Source: Acetobacteraceae bacterium (GTDB lineage Bacteria > Pseudomonadota > Alphaproteobacteria > Acetobacterales > Acetobacteraceae). Taken from it: DNA of 52,203 nt. The stretch spans positions 1 to 52,203 of the forward strand of contig CANJJS010000027.1 in NCBI GenBank assembly GCA_947474705.1, given 5' to 3'. This document shows, piece by piece, positions 25,845-34,764 of the stretch. The notes below the pieces were generated by a model that saw only the letters and a program-made list of their open reading frames with translations, searched no databases and had not been told where the DNA came from. The position numbers and the translations under genes are program-made. Position 1 is the stretch's first letter. Each line of letters begins with the position of its first letter.

Positions 25845-28544
25845 TTACCCCCTGTGCCCGGTCGCGAAGCTCGCCCGCGCGATGCGGGTGGTTTCCGTCA
25901 GCATGGCGCCCATGCTGTCCGACGCGGCCCGCGCGCCCGCCACGTCGCCCGCGCGGGCGGCGGTTTCGGCCTGGGAGGCCCGATCCGCGAGCATCCGCGC
26001 GCCCACCATCCGCGCCGCGCCCTTCAGCCGGTGCGCCGCTTCCGCCTGGGCTTCCGCGGTGGCCGCCGCGCGCAGGGACGCGAGATCGGAGGTGGCCGCG
26101 TCGACGAAAGTTTCGAACAGCCGCGACAGCCGGGCCGGGTCGGAGCCGAACAGGCCTCGCAGAGTCTCCGGATCGAACGACGCGCCCGCCGGTGCCGTCT
26201 GACCGTCCTCCGGCCCGTTCAGACCGGGCACGAACCGGCTCAGCGCGCGGGACAGCGCGTCGAGCGAGATCGGTTTTGCCACGAACCCGTCCATCCCGGC
26301 GGCGAAGCAGCGCTCGTCCTCGCCTTTCAGGGCATTGGCGGTGACCGCGATCAGCCCGCCGCGTTTCAGTCCGGCCGCCGCTTCTTCCCGCCGGATCGCG
26401 CGCGCCACATCGAACCCGTCCAGTCTGGGCATGTGGATATCCAGCAGCACCACGCCGTGGCGATGCACGCGCCACATGTCGAGCGCCTCCTGCCCATCCG
26501 ATGCGAGGTCGGCGTCCAGACCCAGAAGGTTGAGTTGTTGCAGGATGACCTCGCGATTCACCGGATGATCGTCCGCGACCAACAGGCGGGGACGGTCGAT
26601 GTCGGCGGCGATCCGTCCCTGCGGGACCGCCACGAACTCTGTCTCCGGCGCGGCGGCGAGGCCGAATTTCAGGTGCACCACGAAGCGGCTGCCGCGTCCG
26701 GGCGTGCTGTCCGAGGTCACCGAGCCACCCATGAGTTCGGCCAGGCGGCGAACGATCGACAGGCCGAGGCCGGTGCCGCCGAAGCGCCTTGTGGTCGAGG
26801 TATCGGCCTGGGAGAAGGGCACGAACAGCCGGGACTGTTGTTCCGCGTCCATGCCGATGCCGCTGTCTTCCACGGTCAACACGACATCGGCCGCGCCATG
26901 GGCCACCGATCCGCTCGCGCTGATCCGGACGAAGCCGCGTTCGGTGAATTTCAGCGCGTTGCCGACCAGGTTGAACAGAATTTGCCGGACCCGCGTGGGA
27001 TCGCCATCGACCCAGTCGGGACCGGGTCCGGGGGGATCGGCGAACAGCGCGAGGCCTTTTTGGCGGGCCTGCGGGGTGAAGGTATCCACCGCGCCGGCGA
27101 TCAATCCATGTAGGCTGAAAGGTAAGTTTTCCAATTCCATGCGCCCCGCGTCGATCTTCGAAAAATCCAGAATGTCGTCGATAATGCGTAACAAGGATTG
27201 CGCGCTGTCGCGCATGATGGAGACATGGCGCAACTGATCGCCCGCGAGATCGGTGCGTTCCAGCACTTCCATCATGCCAAGGACGCCGTTCATCGGCGTG
27301 CGGATCTCGTGGCTCATGGCGGCGAGGAAGGTCGATTTCGACGCGTTCGCCGCCTCGGCCTCGGCCCGCGCCGCTTCCGCCGCGTCGCGTTCCCGCGCGA
27401 TGTGTTCTTCCTGCCGTTTCAGCGCGGTGATGTCGCGATGGATCGCGAGAAGCCGGCCGGCGGGCAGCGGAATCCAATGGACATCGACCCAGCGTCCCGC
27501 GGCGGTCTGGCGTACCCATTGGAAACGCCGGCGGGACCGGAACAGGTCCAGATTGGCCTCGACATCCGCCTCCAGGCTGCCGGTTTCGGGTTCGATCTGC
27601 CCGGCCTCGATCTGCCAGCGCACGACGTCGCGGATTGTCCTCCAGGTATTGAAATCGCCCGCCAGGACGCCGTTTACCGCCATGAACGAGGGGTTGGCGA
27701 ACAGGATGTTGCCGGGCTCGTCGAACAGCATCACGCTGTCGATCATGCCGTCCAGGACGTTGCGCAGTTGCTCGTGCGCGTGTTCCGCCGCTTCCCGGGC
27801 CTGGCTGACCTCGATTTCGCGTTCGCGCAGTTCGGTGACGTCGCGGAAAATGCCCAGCGTGCCGCCGTCGGCCAGGCGGTGGAAGGCGCCTTCGGACCAG
27901 CGGCCGTCGAGCGATTGGCGCAGTTTCGGCGTCCCATCGGCGCGCCGGAACCGTTCCAGCGCCGCTTCGCGAAAGGTTTCGTCGATGGAGCCGCGTTCGC
28001 GCAGCGCGTCCATCATCGCCGGGAAGGTTTTCAGGCGTTCGATGCGCTCGGGGGTCGATTCCTGGACGCGGTAGAAGGATTTGTTCGCGTAGACGCAGGC
28101 GCCCGCCGGATCGTACAGCATCACGCCGTCGGTCATGTTGTCGAGCACGGTGCCCATCAGCGTGCGGGCTTTGAGGACTTCTTCTTCCCGTTCCTTCAGC
28201 GCGGTGATGTCGCGGTGGATGGCCAGCATGCGCCCGCTGGGCAAGGGTAGCCAGTGGACATCCACCCAGCGTCCGTCTTTGGCGGGCCGGATATATTGTC
28301 TGGGCTGGCGCTCGCGGAACGGCCGCATGACGGCTTCGACGCTGGCTTCCAGCGTTTCGGCGGGCCAGGGGACCTCGGCGTTCTCCAACTGCCAGCGAAT
28401 GCCGGTTTCCAGATCGTGAAACCGCGCGAAGATATCTTCCGGCACGCGGTTGACGACGCGGAAGGGGCCGTTGGCGAACAGGACCTCGCCGTTTTCGCCA
28501 TACAGCGACACGCCGTCGAGCATGCCTTCCAGCACCTCCCGCAT
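25845..28544 (-). CDS. Hybrid histidine kinase, C-terminal part of a split multi-PAS kinase
   Basis: Open from an internal ATG at 28544 for 899 residues, in the same frame as the upstream piece and separated from it by one TAG. Three PAS-like domains come first (about 1-110, 115-245, 255-360). Then come HisKA with SHEIRTPMNG (His near 410), HATPase (NLVGNALKFTE, DSGIGM, GTGLGLSI; about 510-625), a receiver with LLDIHMPRLDG (phospho-Asp near 698) and an Hpt domain with AHRLKGAARM (His near 838). No membrane segment was seen, so it is probably cytosolic. The internal ATG has no good ribosome-binding site. It could still act alone if translated; more likely the intact ancestor was one protein of about 1,720 residues. 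Confidence 0.85.
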   Translation of the reverse strand: MREVLEGMLDGVSLYGENGEVLFANGPFRVVNRVPEDIFARFHDLETGIRWQLENAEVPWPAETLEASVEAVMRPFRERQPRQYIRPAKDGRWVDVHWLPLPSGRMLAIHRDITALKEREEEVLKARTLMGTVLDNMTDGVMLYDPAGACVYANKSFYRVQESTPERIERLKTFPAMMDALRERGSIDETFREAALERFRRADGTPKLRQSLDGRWSEGAFHRLADGGTLGIFRDVTELREREIEVSQAREAAEHAHEQLRNVLDGMIDSVMLFDEPGNILFANPSFMAVNGVLAGDFNTWRTIRDVVRWQIEAGQIEPETGSLEADVEANLDLFRSRRRFQWVRQTAAGRWVDVHWIPLPAGRLLAIHRDITALKRQEEHIARERDAAEAARAEAEAANASKSTFLAAMSHEIRTPMNGVLGMMEVLERTDLAGDQLRHVSIMRDSAQSLLRIIDDILDFSKIDAGRMELENLPFSLHGLIAGAVDTFTPQARQKGLALFADPPGPGPDWVDGDPTRVRQILFNLVGNALKFTERGFVRISASGSVAHGAADVVLTVEDSGIGMDAEQQSRLFVPFSQADTSTTRRFGGTGLGLSIVRRLAELMGGSVTSDSTPGRGSRFVVHLKFGLAAAPETEFVAVPQGRIAADIDRPRLLVADDHPVNREVILQQLNLLGLDADLASDGQEALDMWRVHRHGVVLLDIHMPRLDGFDVARAIRREEAAAGLKRGGLIAVTANALKGEDERCFAAGMDGFVAKPISLDALSRALSRFVPGLNGPEDGQTAPAGASFDPETLRGLFGSDPARLSRLFETFVDAATSDLASLRAAATAEAQAEAAHRLKGAARMVGARMLADRASQAETAARAGDVAGARAASDSMGAMLTETTRIARASFATGHRG

Positions 28545-28577
28545 CAGGCCGCGGGCGCGTTCGGTTTCCTCGTTCGC

Positions 28578-31013
28578 CTAGCGCAATTCCAGTTCGCGCT
28601 CTCGCAATTCGGTGACATCGCGGAAGATGCCGAGCGTGCCGCCATCGGCGAGGCGATGGAACGAGCCCTCCGACCAGCGGCCGGAGATGGTGCGCAGCAG
28701 TTTTGGCGACCCGTCGGCGTCGGCGAAGCGCTGGAGCGCGGCGGCGTGGAATTCCTCGTCGATCGAGCCGCGTTCCAGCAGACCGTCGGCCATGGCGCGG
28801 AAGGTTTTCAGCGCCGCGAACCGTTCGGGGGTCCAGTCCTGGACGCGGTAAAAGGATTGATTGGTGTAGGCGAGGGTTCCGTCCCGGCTGTACAACGTGA
28901 CGCCGTCGGTCATGTTGTCGAGCACCATGCCCATCAACCGGCGGGCTTCCAACACCTCCTGCTCCTGGGTTTTCAGCGCCGTGATATCGCGGTGGATCGT
29001 CAACATCCGCCCGCCCGGCAACGGCAGCCAATGAACGTCGATCCAGGTCCCGTCGCTGGCCTGGCGGACAAGCTGGCGCCGCTGGCGCGCGCGGAAGGCG
29101 GCGAGGCTCGCGCGCACGCTGTCCTCGGGGTCGGGCAGCATCCCGGTCACTTCGCCCGTGGCGAGCTGCCAGCGGATCCGGTCCTCCAGGGTCTTGTGCG
29201 TCGCGAACACGTCGTCGGGCATGCGGTTCAAAAGCTGGAACGGGCGGTTGGCGAACAGCACCTCGCCATCCGGGCCATACAGCGAGACACCGTCCAGCAT
29301 CCCGTCGAGCACGTCGCGCATCAGGCCATAGGCATGCTCGGTCGCGGCATGGGCGTCGCGGAGCGCGGCTTCCTGCTGCCGCAACTCGGTGATGTCGCGA
29401 TGGACGACCAGCCGGCGTCCGCCCGGTAGCGGGATCCAGCGCACCGCGAGGTTCCGGCCGTAGCGGGAGATTTCCCGCTCGGTCGCGCCGCTGGCGTGGA
29501 AGATGTCCATGCGGCGGTCGAGATCGGCCTCGATCTCCGCCGGCGGCATGGCGTTCTCGGCGTTGACCAACTGCCAGCGCATCGCGTCGCGCATGGTCAG
29601 GATTTCGCGGAAATCGGTCTCCGGCGGGAAATTCAGCGCCCGGCTGGCCGCGTTCATATGGACCAGTTCGCCATCCGCGCCCGCCAGCGCCACCCCGTCC
29701 GGCAGGTTGTCGAGGATCGTGTTCAGCCGCTCGCCTTCCAGTTGCAACGCGGCATGGGCGTCTTTCAGCGCCATTTCCCGGCGCATGGCCTCGGTCACAT
29801 CGGTGTGGGCCAGTAACCATTTCCCATCCGGCAACGCTTTCCAGTCGGCGCGCAGCCAGCGCCCGTCGTTGCGTTGGGCGACCTGCGAGGTCATTTCGCC
29901 GTTCATCAGCAGGCGGGCGCGGGCCTCGATGTCTTCCTCGATCGTCGCGTGCTCGCGCGGCATTTGGCCGTTTTCCAGCAGCCAGCGCATCGCGTCCCGC
30001 AGGTCGCGGAACCCCGCCGAAACCTCGCGCGGCACGCCGGTGACGCCGGGATTGTTGGCGTTGATGAGAAGGATGTTCAGGTTGGAGTCGCAAACGGCGA
30101 TACCGACATCGATGTTGTCGACGATCGCCTGCAGGTAGGCGCGTTCTCGCGCCAGGGCCTGGTAGCTCGCCTCCTGTTCCTCGCGCAGACGCGCGTTTTC
30201 GGCGGCCAGCGCGGCCTGTTTTTCCAGCGTGTCGCGGAGCGCGAGTTCCTGTTCCTTAAACGCGGTGACGTCGCGAATGATGACCAGCATGTGCCCGTCG
30301 GTCATCGGCCGGAAATTATATTCGGCCCAGATGCCGTTGGGCATGGGCGCGGTGAAGGTCAGATTGCCCGCCGCCAGGATCGCGCCCCGGCGCTGGGCGA
30401 CGAACTCCTCTTCCGTCTGTTCGAACCCGTAATCGCCGCGCCGGTACATGTGGCGCAGGACGTCCTGGTGCGAACGTCCGGGCACCACCAGTTCCGGCGG
30501 CACGGCGAGCAGCCGGCCCGAGCGGTCCGAGTTCTGTAGGATCGTGCCCTCTGGATCCATGATCACGATGGAGTCAGTGACATGCTCCAGCATGTGCAGC
30601 ATGCGCGACCGCTCTTCGCGCAGCGTGTCGCGGTCGCGGTCGCGCTCCGTCACGTCGCGCCACAAGGCGAGCCTGCCGTCGCGGGCGAGCCCCCGCACGG
30701 TGAGTTCGAGATGGCGGCCCGAGGCGCCAATCCAGGTGACAACGCCTCCCCCGAGGGCGGCGAAGAGAGCCAGAGTCGGCGCGATGTCGTTCAGCAACCC
30801 CCCTTGCCGCGCCGCGTCCAGGAACCCGCGCAGGTCCGTTCCAGGCCGGGTCGCGTCGGCGGGCAGGCCGAGCATGGAGGTCAACGGCGCGTTCGCCATC
30901 CGCAGCGCGCCGCCGGCGTCGAACACCCCGACCCCGGCTGTCAGTTCCGACAGCAGGACATCCATCAAGGAGTCGGCTTCGTCCGGATCGAGACGCTGTG
31001 CGAGATGGGTCAT
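28578..31013 (-). CDS. Multi-PAS sensor, N-terminal part of a split hybrid kinase
   Basis: An 811-residue frame starting MTHLAQRLDPDEADSLMDVL and ending at an in-frame TAG (28580-28578). It contains about six PAS-type units separated by short coiled linkers (for example LEHVTDSIVIMDPEG, IVDNIDVGIAVCDSN, ILDNLPDGVALAGAD, VLDGMLDGVSLYGPDG, VLDNMTDGVTLYSRDG) and no kinase domain. Translation continues in the same frame after the stop as ANEETERARGLM and then the next PAS, so one change (CAG to TAG is the simplest) explains the split. The start at 31013 is chosen because upstream frame is repeat sequence. Its last two PAS units are near-copies of the first two in the downstream piece. Confidence 0.82.
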   Translation of the reverse strand: MTHLAQRLDPDEADSLMDVLLSELTAGVGVFDAGGALRMANAPLTSMLGLPADATRPGTDLRGFLDAARQGGLLNDIAPTLALFAALGGGVVTWIGASGRHLELTVRGLARDGRLALWRDVTERDRDRDTLREERSRMLHMLEHVTDSIVIMDPEGTILQNSDRSGRLLAVPPELVVPGRSHQDVLRHMYRRGDYGFEQTEEEFVAQRRGAILAAGNLTFTAPMPNGIWAEYNFRPMTDGHMLVIIRDVTAFKEQELALRDTLEKQAALAAENARLREEQEASYQALARERAYLQAIVDNIDVGIAVCDSNLNILLINANNPGVTGVPREVSAGFRDLRDAMRWLLENGQMPREHATIEEDIEARARLLMNGEMTSQVAQRNDGRWLRADWKALPDGKWLLAHTDVTEAMRREMALKDAHAALQLEGERLNTILDNLPDGVALAGADGELVHMNAASRALNFPPETDFREILTMRDAMRWQLVNAENAMPPAEIEADLDRRMDIFHASGATEREISRYGRNLAVRWIPLPGGRRLVVHRDITELRQQEAALRDAHAATEHAYGLMRDVLDGMLDGVSLYGPDGEVLFANRPFQLLNRMPDDVFATHKTLEDRIRWQLATGEVTGMLPDPEDSVRASLAAFRARQRRQLVRQASDGTWIDVHWLPLPGGRMLTIHRDITALKTQEQEVLEARRLMGMVLDNMTDGVTLYSRDGTLAYTNQSFYRVQDWTPERFAALKTFRAMADGLLERGSIDEEFHAAALQRFADADGSPKLLRTISGRWSEGSFHRLADGGTLGIFRDVTELRERELELR

Positions 31014-31033
31014 CGCGTATTCTGGGCGTCCGA

Positions 31034-31086
31034 TTGTCGCGTCTGTATGGCGTATTGGGCGGAGATTTGTCGCGTCTGTCGCGCGG
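31034..31086 (+). promoter_or_regulatory. Direct repeats upstream of the split kinase
   Basis: TTGTCGCGTCTGT occurs at 31034-31046 and again at 31067-31079, 33 bp apart. The second lies within TTTGTCGCGTCTGTCGCGCG, nearly identical to the minus-strand motif at 16864-16883. Their position 20-75 bp upstream of the kinase start suggests regulator binding or a short dispersed repeat. Confidence 0.4.
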
Positions 31087-31142
31087 GGCTCCTGGTTCGC
31101 GCCGCGTCGCTTCGCGTGGGACGGTTGCGCGCGTGCCTTTCC

Positions 31143-31241
31143 CATTGGGCGCCCCCCCCATTGGGCGCCCCCCCCCATTGGGCGCCCCCCCCATTGGGCG
31201 CCCCCCCATTGGGCGCCCCCCCATTGGGCACCCCATTGGCG
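31143..31241. repeat. Variable C-tract tandem repeat between divergent kinase and GST genes
   Basis: About six units of CATTGGGCG followed by a run of C residues, with spacings of 16, 17, 16, 15, 15 and 12 bp, then a partial unit. The differences are mostly in C-run length, the pattern expected from slipped-strand replication. The complementary strand has repeated G runs that could form quadruplexes. The array ends 33 bp before the GST ATG. It is not a CRISPR: units are too short and there are no unique spacers. Confidence 0.92.
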
Positions 31242-31273
31242 AACCGGCCGGTACGGTGCGATAATCGGCACCG

Positions 31274-31942
31274 ATGCGCGCGCTTTATCATCTTCCTCTG
31301 TCGCCCCACGCCCGCAAGGTGCGACTCGTGCTGGCCGAAAAGCGGTTGCCGGTCGAATTGATCGTCGAGAAACCGTGGGAGCGGCGCGAGGAATATCTCG
31401 AACTCAACCCCGCCGGCACGGTGCCGACGCTGGTCGAGGACAATGGCACCGTGATCCCGGATTCGGCCGTCATCTGCGAATACCTCGACGAAGCCTATCC
31501 CGACCTGCCGATCCTTGGCGACACGATCGCGGAACGAGTGGAAGTCCGGCGTCTCGCCGCCTGGTTCGATGGAAAATTCGCGGCGGAAGTGACCCAAAAT
31601 CTGTTGGGCGAGAAATACATGCGCCAACAGGCGCGGCGGGGAAACGCCGAGCCCTCGGCGATCCGCGCCGGTTACATGGCGTTGCGGTATCATTTGGAAT
31701 ATCTGGGCTGGCTCGCCGAAAATCGCGAATGGCTGGCGGGGCCGAACCTGTCGCTGGCGGATTTCGCGGCGGCGGCGCATTTGTCGTCGCTGGATTACAT
31801 CGGCGATGTCGACTGGCGATTGTCGCGCCCGGCGAAGGACTGGTACGCGCGGATCAAATGCCGTCCCGGCTTCCGGACACTGCTCGCGGACCGGGTGCCG
31901 GGCCTGACGCCGCCGGCGCACTATGTCGATCTCGATTTCTGA
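31274..31942 (+). CDS. Glutathione S-transferase family protein
   Basis: A 222-residue GST. The thioredoxin-like N-terminal domain starts MRALYHLPLSPHARKVRLVL and has the glutathione-contact cis-proline motif GTVPTL and ESAV-like DSAVICEYLDE; the helical C-terminal domain includes LSLADFAAAAHL. It is the first of a GST-gloB-GST set, 24 bp before gloB. The tandem repeat lies immediately upstream and may affect its expression. A role in glutathione-dependent detoxification is inferred; maleylacetoacetate isomerase is unlikely without its signature. Confidence 0.9.
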   Translation: MRALYHLPLSPHARKVRLVLAEKRLPVELIVEKPWERREEYLELNPAGTVPTLVEDNGTVIPDSAVICEYLDEAYPDLPILGDTIAERVEVRRLAAWFDGKFAAEVTQNLLGEKYMRQQARRGNAEPSAIRAGYMALRYHLEYLGWLAENREWLAGPNLSLADFAAAAHLSSLDYIGDVDWRLSRPAKDWYARIKCRPGFRTLLADRVPGLTPPAHYVDLDF

Positions 31943-31966
31943 CCCTTTCGAACAGGAGAGAACACC

Positions 31967-32695
31967 ATGGCCGTGACCGCTCAACCGGTTCCGATCCTGA
32001 AAGACAACTATGCCTGGCTGTTGAAGGACACCGAAACCGGGGCGACGGCGATCGTCGATCCGGCGGAGGGCGCGCCGATCGTCGCCGCGCTGGAAGCAGC
32101 GGGCGGGCGGCTGGACCTGATCCTTCTCACCCATCACCACGGCGATCACATCGCGGACACCGATGTCGTGCGGGCACGGTTTCCAGGCTGCAAGGTCGTC
32201 GGCGCGGCGGCGGACGCGCACCGTCTGCCGAAGCTGGACCAGGCCGTCAAAGAGGGCGACACCGTGACCCTGGGCAGCGCCACGGGGCGCGTCATCGACA
32301 CCCCCGGCCACACTCGCGGCCAGATCAATTTCTTCTTCCCGGGCGGCCCGATCCTCCTGTCCGGAGACACCTTGTTCTCCCTGGGTTGCGGCCGGCTGAT
32401 CGAAGGCAACGCGGAAGAAATGTTCGGCAGCCTGAGCAAACTCGCGGCGCTGCCCGATGATACGCTGGTCTGCTGCGGCCACGAATACACCGAAAGCAAC
32501 GCGAAATTCGCGCTGAGCGTCGATCCCGGGAACGCCGCGCTTCAGGCCCGCGCGAAAGAGGTCACGGCCCTGCGCGCCGCCGGAAAATCGACCATCCCGT
32601 CGCGGATGGGCGAGGAAAAACGCGCCAATCCGTTTCTGCTGGCCAAGGACGTGGCGGCGCTGGCGGATGTCCGTGGCAAAAAGGACAGGTTCTGA
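31967..32695 (+). CDS. gloB: Hydroxyacylglutathione hydrolase (glyoxalase II)
   Basis: A 242-residue metallo-beta-lactamase-fold hydrolase that converts S-lactoylglutathione to lactate and glutathione. Metal ligands are in THHHGDH (55-61), TPGHTRGQ, SGDTLF and CGHEYT; the C-terminal glutathione-binding tail ends with KKDRF and contains the expected RANPFLL. AGGAGA precedes the ATG. Its place between two GST genes fits glutathione-linked detoxification. Confidence 0.93.
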   Translation: MAVTAQPVPILKDNYAWLLKDTETGATAIVDPAEGAPIVAALEAAGGRLDLILLTHHHGDHIADTDVVRARFPGCKVVGAAADAHRLPKLDQAVKEGDTVTLGSATGRVIDTPGHTRGQINFFFPGGPILLSGDTLFSLGCGRLIEGNAEEMFGSLSKLAALPDDTLVCCGHEYTESNAKFALSVDPGNAALQARAKEVTALRAAGKSTIPSRMGEEKRANPFLLAKDVAALADVRGKKDRF

Positions 32696-32710
32696 ACGGG
32701 AGCGGTGGCG

Positions 32711-33307
32711 ATGAAACTCTATTACTCGGCGACAAGCCCATATGTGCGAAAAGTCATGGCCTGCGCGATCGCGCGCGGGCTGGAGGGGCGGATTTCGTTG
32801 CATAACTCCAACCCGCATGCCTCGCCCGCGGATTTGCTGGCGGACAATCCGACGTCGAAAGTGCCCTGTCTGGTCGCGGACGATGGGATTTCGTTGTACG
32901 ACAGTCCGGTGATCTGCGAGTTTCTGGACAGTCTTGGCGATGCGCCGCCGCTGTTTCCGGCGGCGGGCGCGGCGCGGTGGCGGGCGTTGAAGTTCCAGGC
33001 GATGGGGGATGGGATTCTGGATGCGGCGGTGCCGTGCCGGGGGGAACTCGGGCGGCCGAAGGAGGACGCGCGGGACGCGGCCATTCTTCGGTACAAGGCG
33101 GCGATGAGCCGGACGGTGGACGCGCTGGAGGCGGATGTGCCGCACCGGCACGTGGATATCGGGTCGATCGCGGTGGCCTGCGCGCTGGGATATCTGGATT
33201 TTCGTTACGGCGCGGACAGGTGGCGGGACGGGCATCCGAAGTTGTCCGCGTGGTACGAGGCGTTTTTGCAAAATCCCTGCATTTCCAGAACCGTGCCGAA
33301 AGACTGA
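32711..33307 (+). CDS. Glutathione S-transferase family protein (second)
   Basis: A 198-residue GST starting MKLYYSATSPYVRKVMACAI, with TSKVPCLV (cis-Pro) and YDSPVICEFLDSLG (Ser contact) in the N-terminal domain and an all-helical C-terminal domain. ATG at 32711 is preferred to the GTG two codons upstream; GGGAG lies about 9 bases before it. It is 15 bp after gloB. The C-terminus ends shortly after LSAWYEAFLQNP, normal for this class. Confidence 0.88.
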   Translation: MKLYYSATSPYVRKVMACAIARGLEGRISLHNSNPHASPADLLADNPTSKVPCLVADDGISLYDSPVICEFLDSLGDAPPLFPAAGAARWRALKFQAMGDGILDAAVPCRGELGRPKEDARDAAILRYKAAMSRTVDALEADVPHRHVDIGSIAVACALGYLDFRYGADRWRDGHPKLSAWYEAFLQNPCISRTVPKD

Positions 33308-33369
33308 AATTTCTCCCCTCCTGGGCTTTTGAGATAAAGGCCAGGAGCTGAGAGGCTGGCGGCGCATGA

Positions 33370-33396
33370 GCCGGGTTGTCGGCTTGACAACCCGGC
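33370..33396. promoter_or_regulatory. Palindrome upstream of the SCP2-like operon
   Basis: An 11-bp perfect inverted repeat (33370-33380 and 33386-33396) around GGCTT lies 53 bp before the ATG at 33449 and 62 bp after the GST stop. It may be an operator for the downstream operon or a terminator for the GST cluster; there is no T tract. Confidence 0.45.
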
Positions 33397-33448
33397 CCGC
33401 CGCACGGACCGTCCCGCGATACCCGCAAACGATGGGAGGGACCGAAAC

Positions 33449-33853
33449 ATGACGATACGGCTGTTCGATGCCGGCGGCGCCGAGGCTTTTCGCGCGCGCC
33501 TGAACGAAGACGCGGAATTCCGGCTGAAAGCCCGCGATATGGCATTGTCTTTGGCGATCGACACGGGCGCCGGGTCTCGCCTTCTGAGCATTCGGGACGG
33601 TGTGCTTCGTTCGGTCCATGGGTTCGTGCCGTTGACGGAGCCGGTGGATATTGTTCTGAAGGGATCGGAAGATTTTTGGGCAAAGCTGTTGTCGCCGGTG
33701 CCGCCGCCCAGATTTCAGAACCTGTATGCCGGGGTGCGCGCGGGAACCTGCGAGGCGATCGGCAATGGCGAGCTTTATGCCGCCTATTTCCCCGCGTTGA
33801 CGCGTTTGATCGACGTGTTGCGCGAGATCGAAAACAGCCAGGCGTCACGCTGA
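33449..33853 (+). CDS. SCP2-sterol-transfer-like small protein
   Basis: A 134-residue protein with a pattern resembling the SCP2/alkyl-sulfatase C-terminal fold: RLLSIRDGVLRSVHGF, PVDIVLKGSEDFWAKLL and YAGVRAGTCEAIGNGELYA. No signal peptide or membrane span. GGGAGG lies about 9-10 bases before the ATG. It leads a three-gene rightward set with an alpha/beta hydrolase and a jelly-roll-like protein. A lipid- or hydrophobic-ligand-binding role is suggested but not certain. Confidence 0.7.
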   Translation: MTIRLFDAGGAEAFRARLNEDAEFRLKARDMALSLAIDTGAGSRLLSIRDGVLRSVHGFVPLTEPVDIVLKGSEDFWAKLLSPVPPPRFQNLYAGVRAGTCEAIGNGELYAAYFPALTRLIDVLREIENSQASR

Positions 33854-33872
33854 GAACAGGGAGGCCGCGATC

Positions 33873-34742
33873 ATGGCCAAATTCGAATCGACCACGGGCC
33901 GTTACGTTTATCTCGACGTGCAAGGCGTCGAATATCGTGTGTATTTCGAGGAAGCCGGGCAGGGTATTCCGCTGGTTTGTCAGCACACCGCCGGTTCCGA
34001 CGGGAAGCAGTGGCGGCAATTTCTGAACGATCCCGATATTACCGGAAAATTCCGGGTGATCGCGGCGGATTTGCCGTATCATGGGAAATCCTTGCCGCCG
34101 GAATCTCTGGACTGGTGGGCGCGGGAATACCGGCTGACGAAATCGTTTTTCATCGACTTCCATCTGGCGCTGAAACGGGCGCTGGAGCTGGAAAATCCCG
34201 TGTTCATCGGCAGTTCCATGGGCGGGCATTTGGCGCCCGATCTGGCGTTGGCTCATCCGGACGAATATCGGGCGGTGATCGGGCTTGAGGCGGGGTTGCG
34301 TACCGGCATTGGCACCGAGGAAGAAATTCGCGCGGCATGGCGGTATTTCCGGCATCCGCGGGTGAACGGGGCGGAGCGCGCGGCGGCCGCGATGTATTGC
34401 ATCAATGGGCCATTAAGTCCGGAAAAGTATAAACACGAGGTCGCATGGGCTTATAGCCAGGGCGCGCCGGGCGTGTTCGCGGGCGATCTGAATTATTACA
34501 ATATCGAACACGATCTGCGGGAGACGGCGCATCTGATCGATACCTCGCGCTGTCCGGTTTATATTCTGAACGGGGAATACGACCCGGGCACGGGGTTCAA
34601 GGAAGGGGAGGAGCTTGTGGCGCGCATCAAGGGCGCGAAGTTTATTCCGATGCCAGGTCTGGGGCATTTCCCGATGACCGAGGATTTTCAAAGCATGAAG
34701 CCCTTCATCATGCCCGTGTTGAACGAAATCGCGGCCCGCTGA
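33873..34742 (+). CDS. Alpha/beta hydrolase
   Basis: A 289-residue hydrolase. The nucleophile elbow is GSSMGG, the acid is probably the Asp in NGEYDPGTG and the histidine is in GLGHFPMTE. The oxyanion region is CQHTAGSDGKQW, and a cap domain lies between the strands. GGGAGG precedes the ATG, 19 bp after the SCP2-like gene. It could be an esterase, lactonase or C-C hydrolase acting on a ligand bound by its neighbours. Confidence 0.88.
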   Translation: MAKFESTTGRYVYLDVQGVEYRVYFEEAGQGIPLVCQHTAGSDGKQWRQFLNDPDITGKFRVIAADLPYHGKSLPPESLDWWAREYRLTKSFFIDFHLALKRALELENPVFIGSSMGGHLAPDLALAHPDEYRAVIGLEAGLRTGIGTEEEIRAAWRYFRHPRVNGAERAAAAMYCINGPLSPEKYKHEVAWAYSQGAPGVFAGDLNYYNIEHDLRETAHLIDTSRCPVYILNGEYDPGTGFKEGEELVARIKGAKFIPMPGLGHFPMTEDFQSMKPFIMPVLNEIAAR

Positions 34743-34764
34743 GGCGGGGAAACAGGAGATCGAC

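Noticed and set aside
25273-30093. A 1,606-codon open frame on the minus strand
   Set aside because: It is a shadow of the kinase in another frame: arginine/proline-rich, no domains, and it runs into the enolase-type gene on the other strand. The kinase frame carries all the recognisable motifs.
31143-31241. Tandem array considered as a CRISPR
   Set aside because: Units are 12-17 bp with no unique spacers and no cas genes nearby; the variation is in C-run length.
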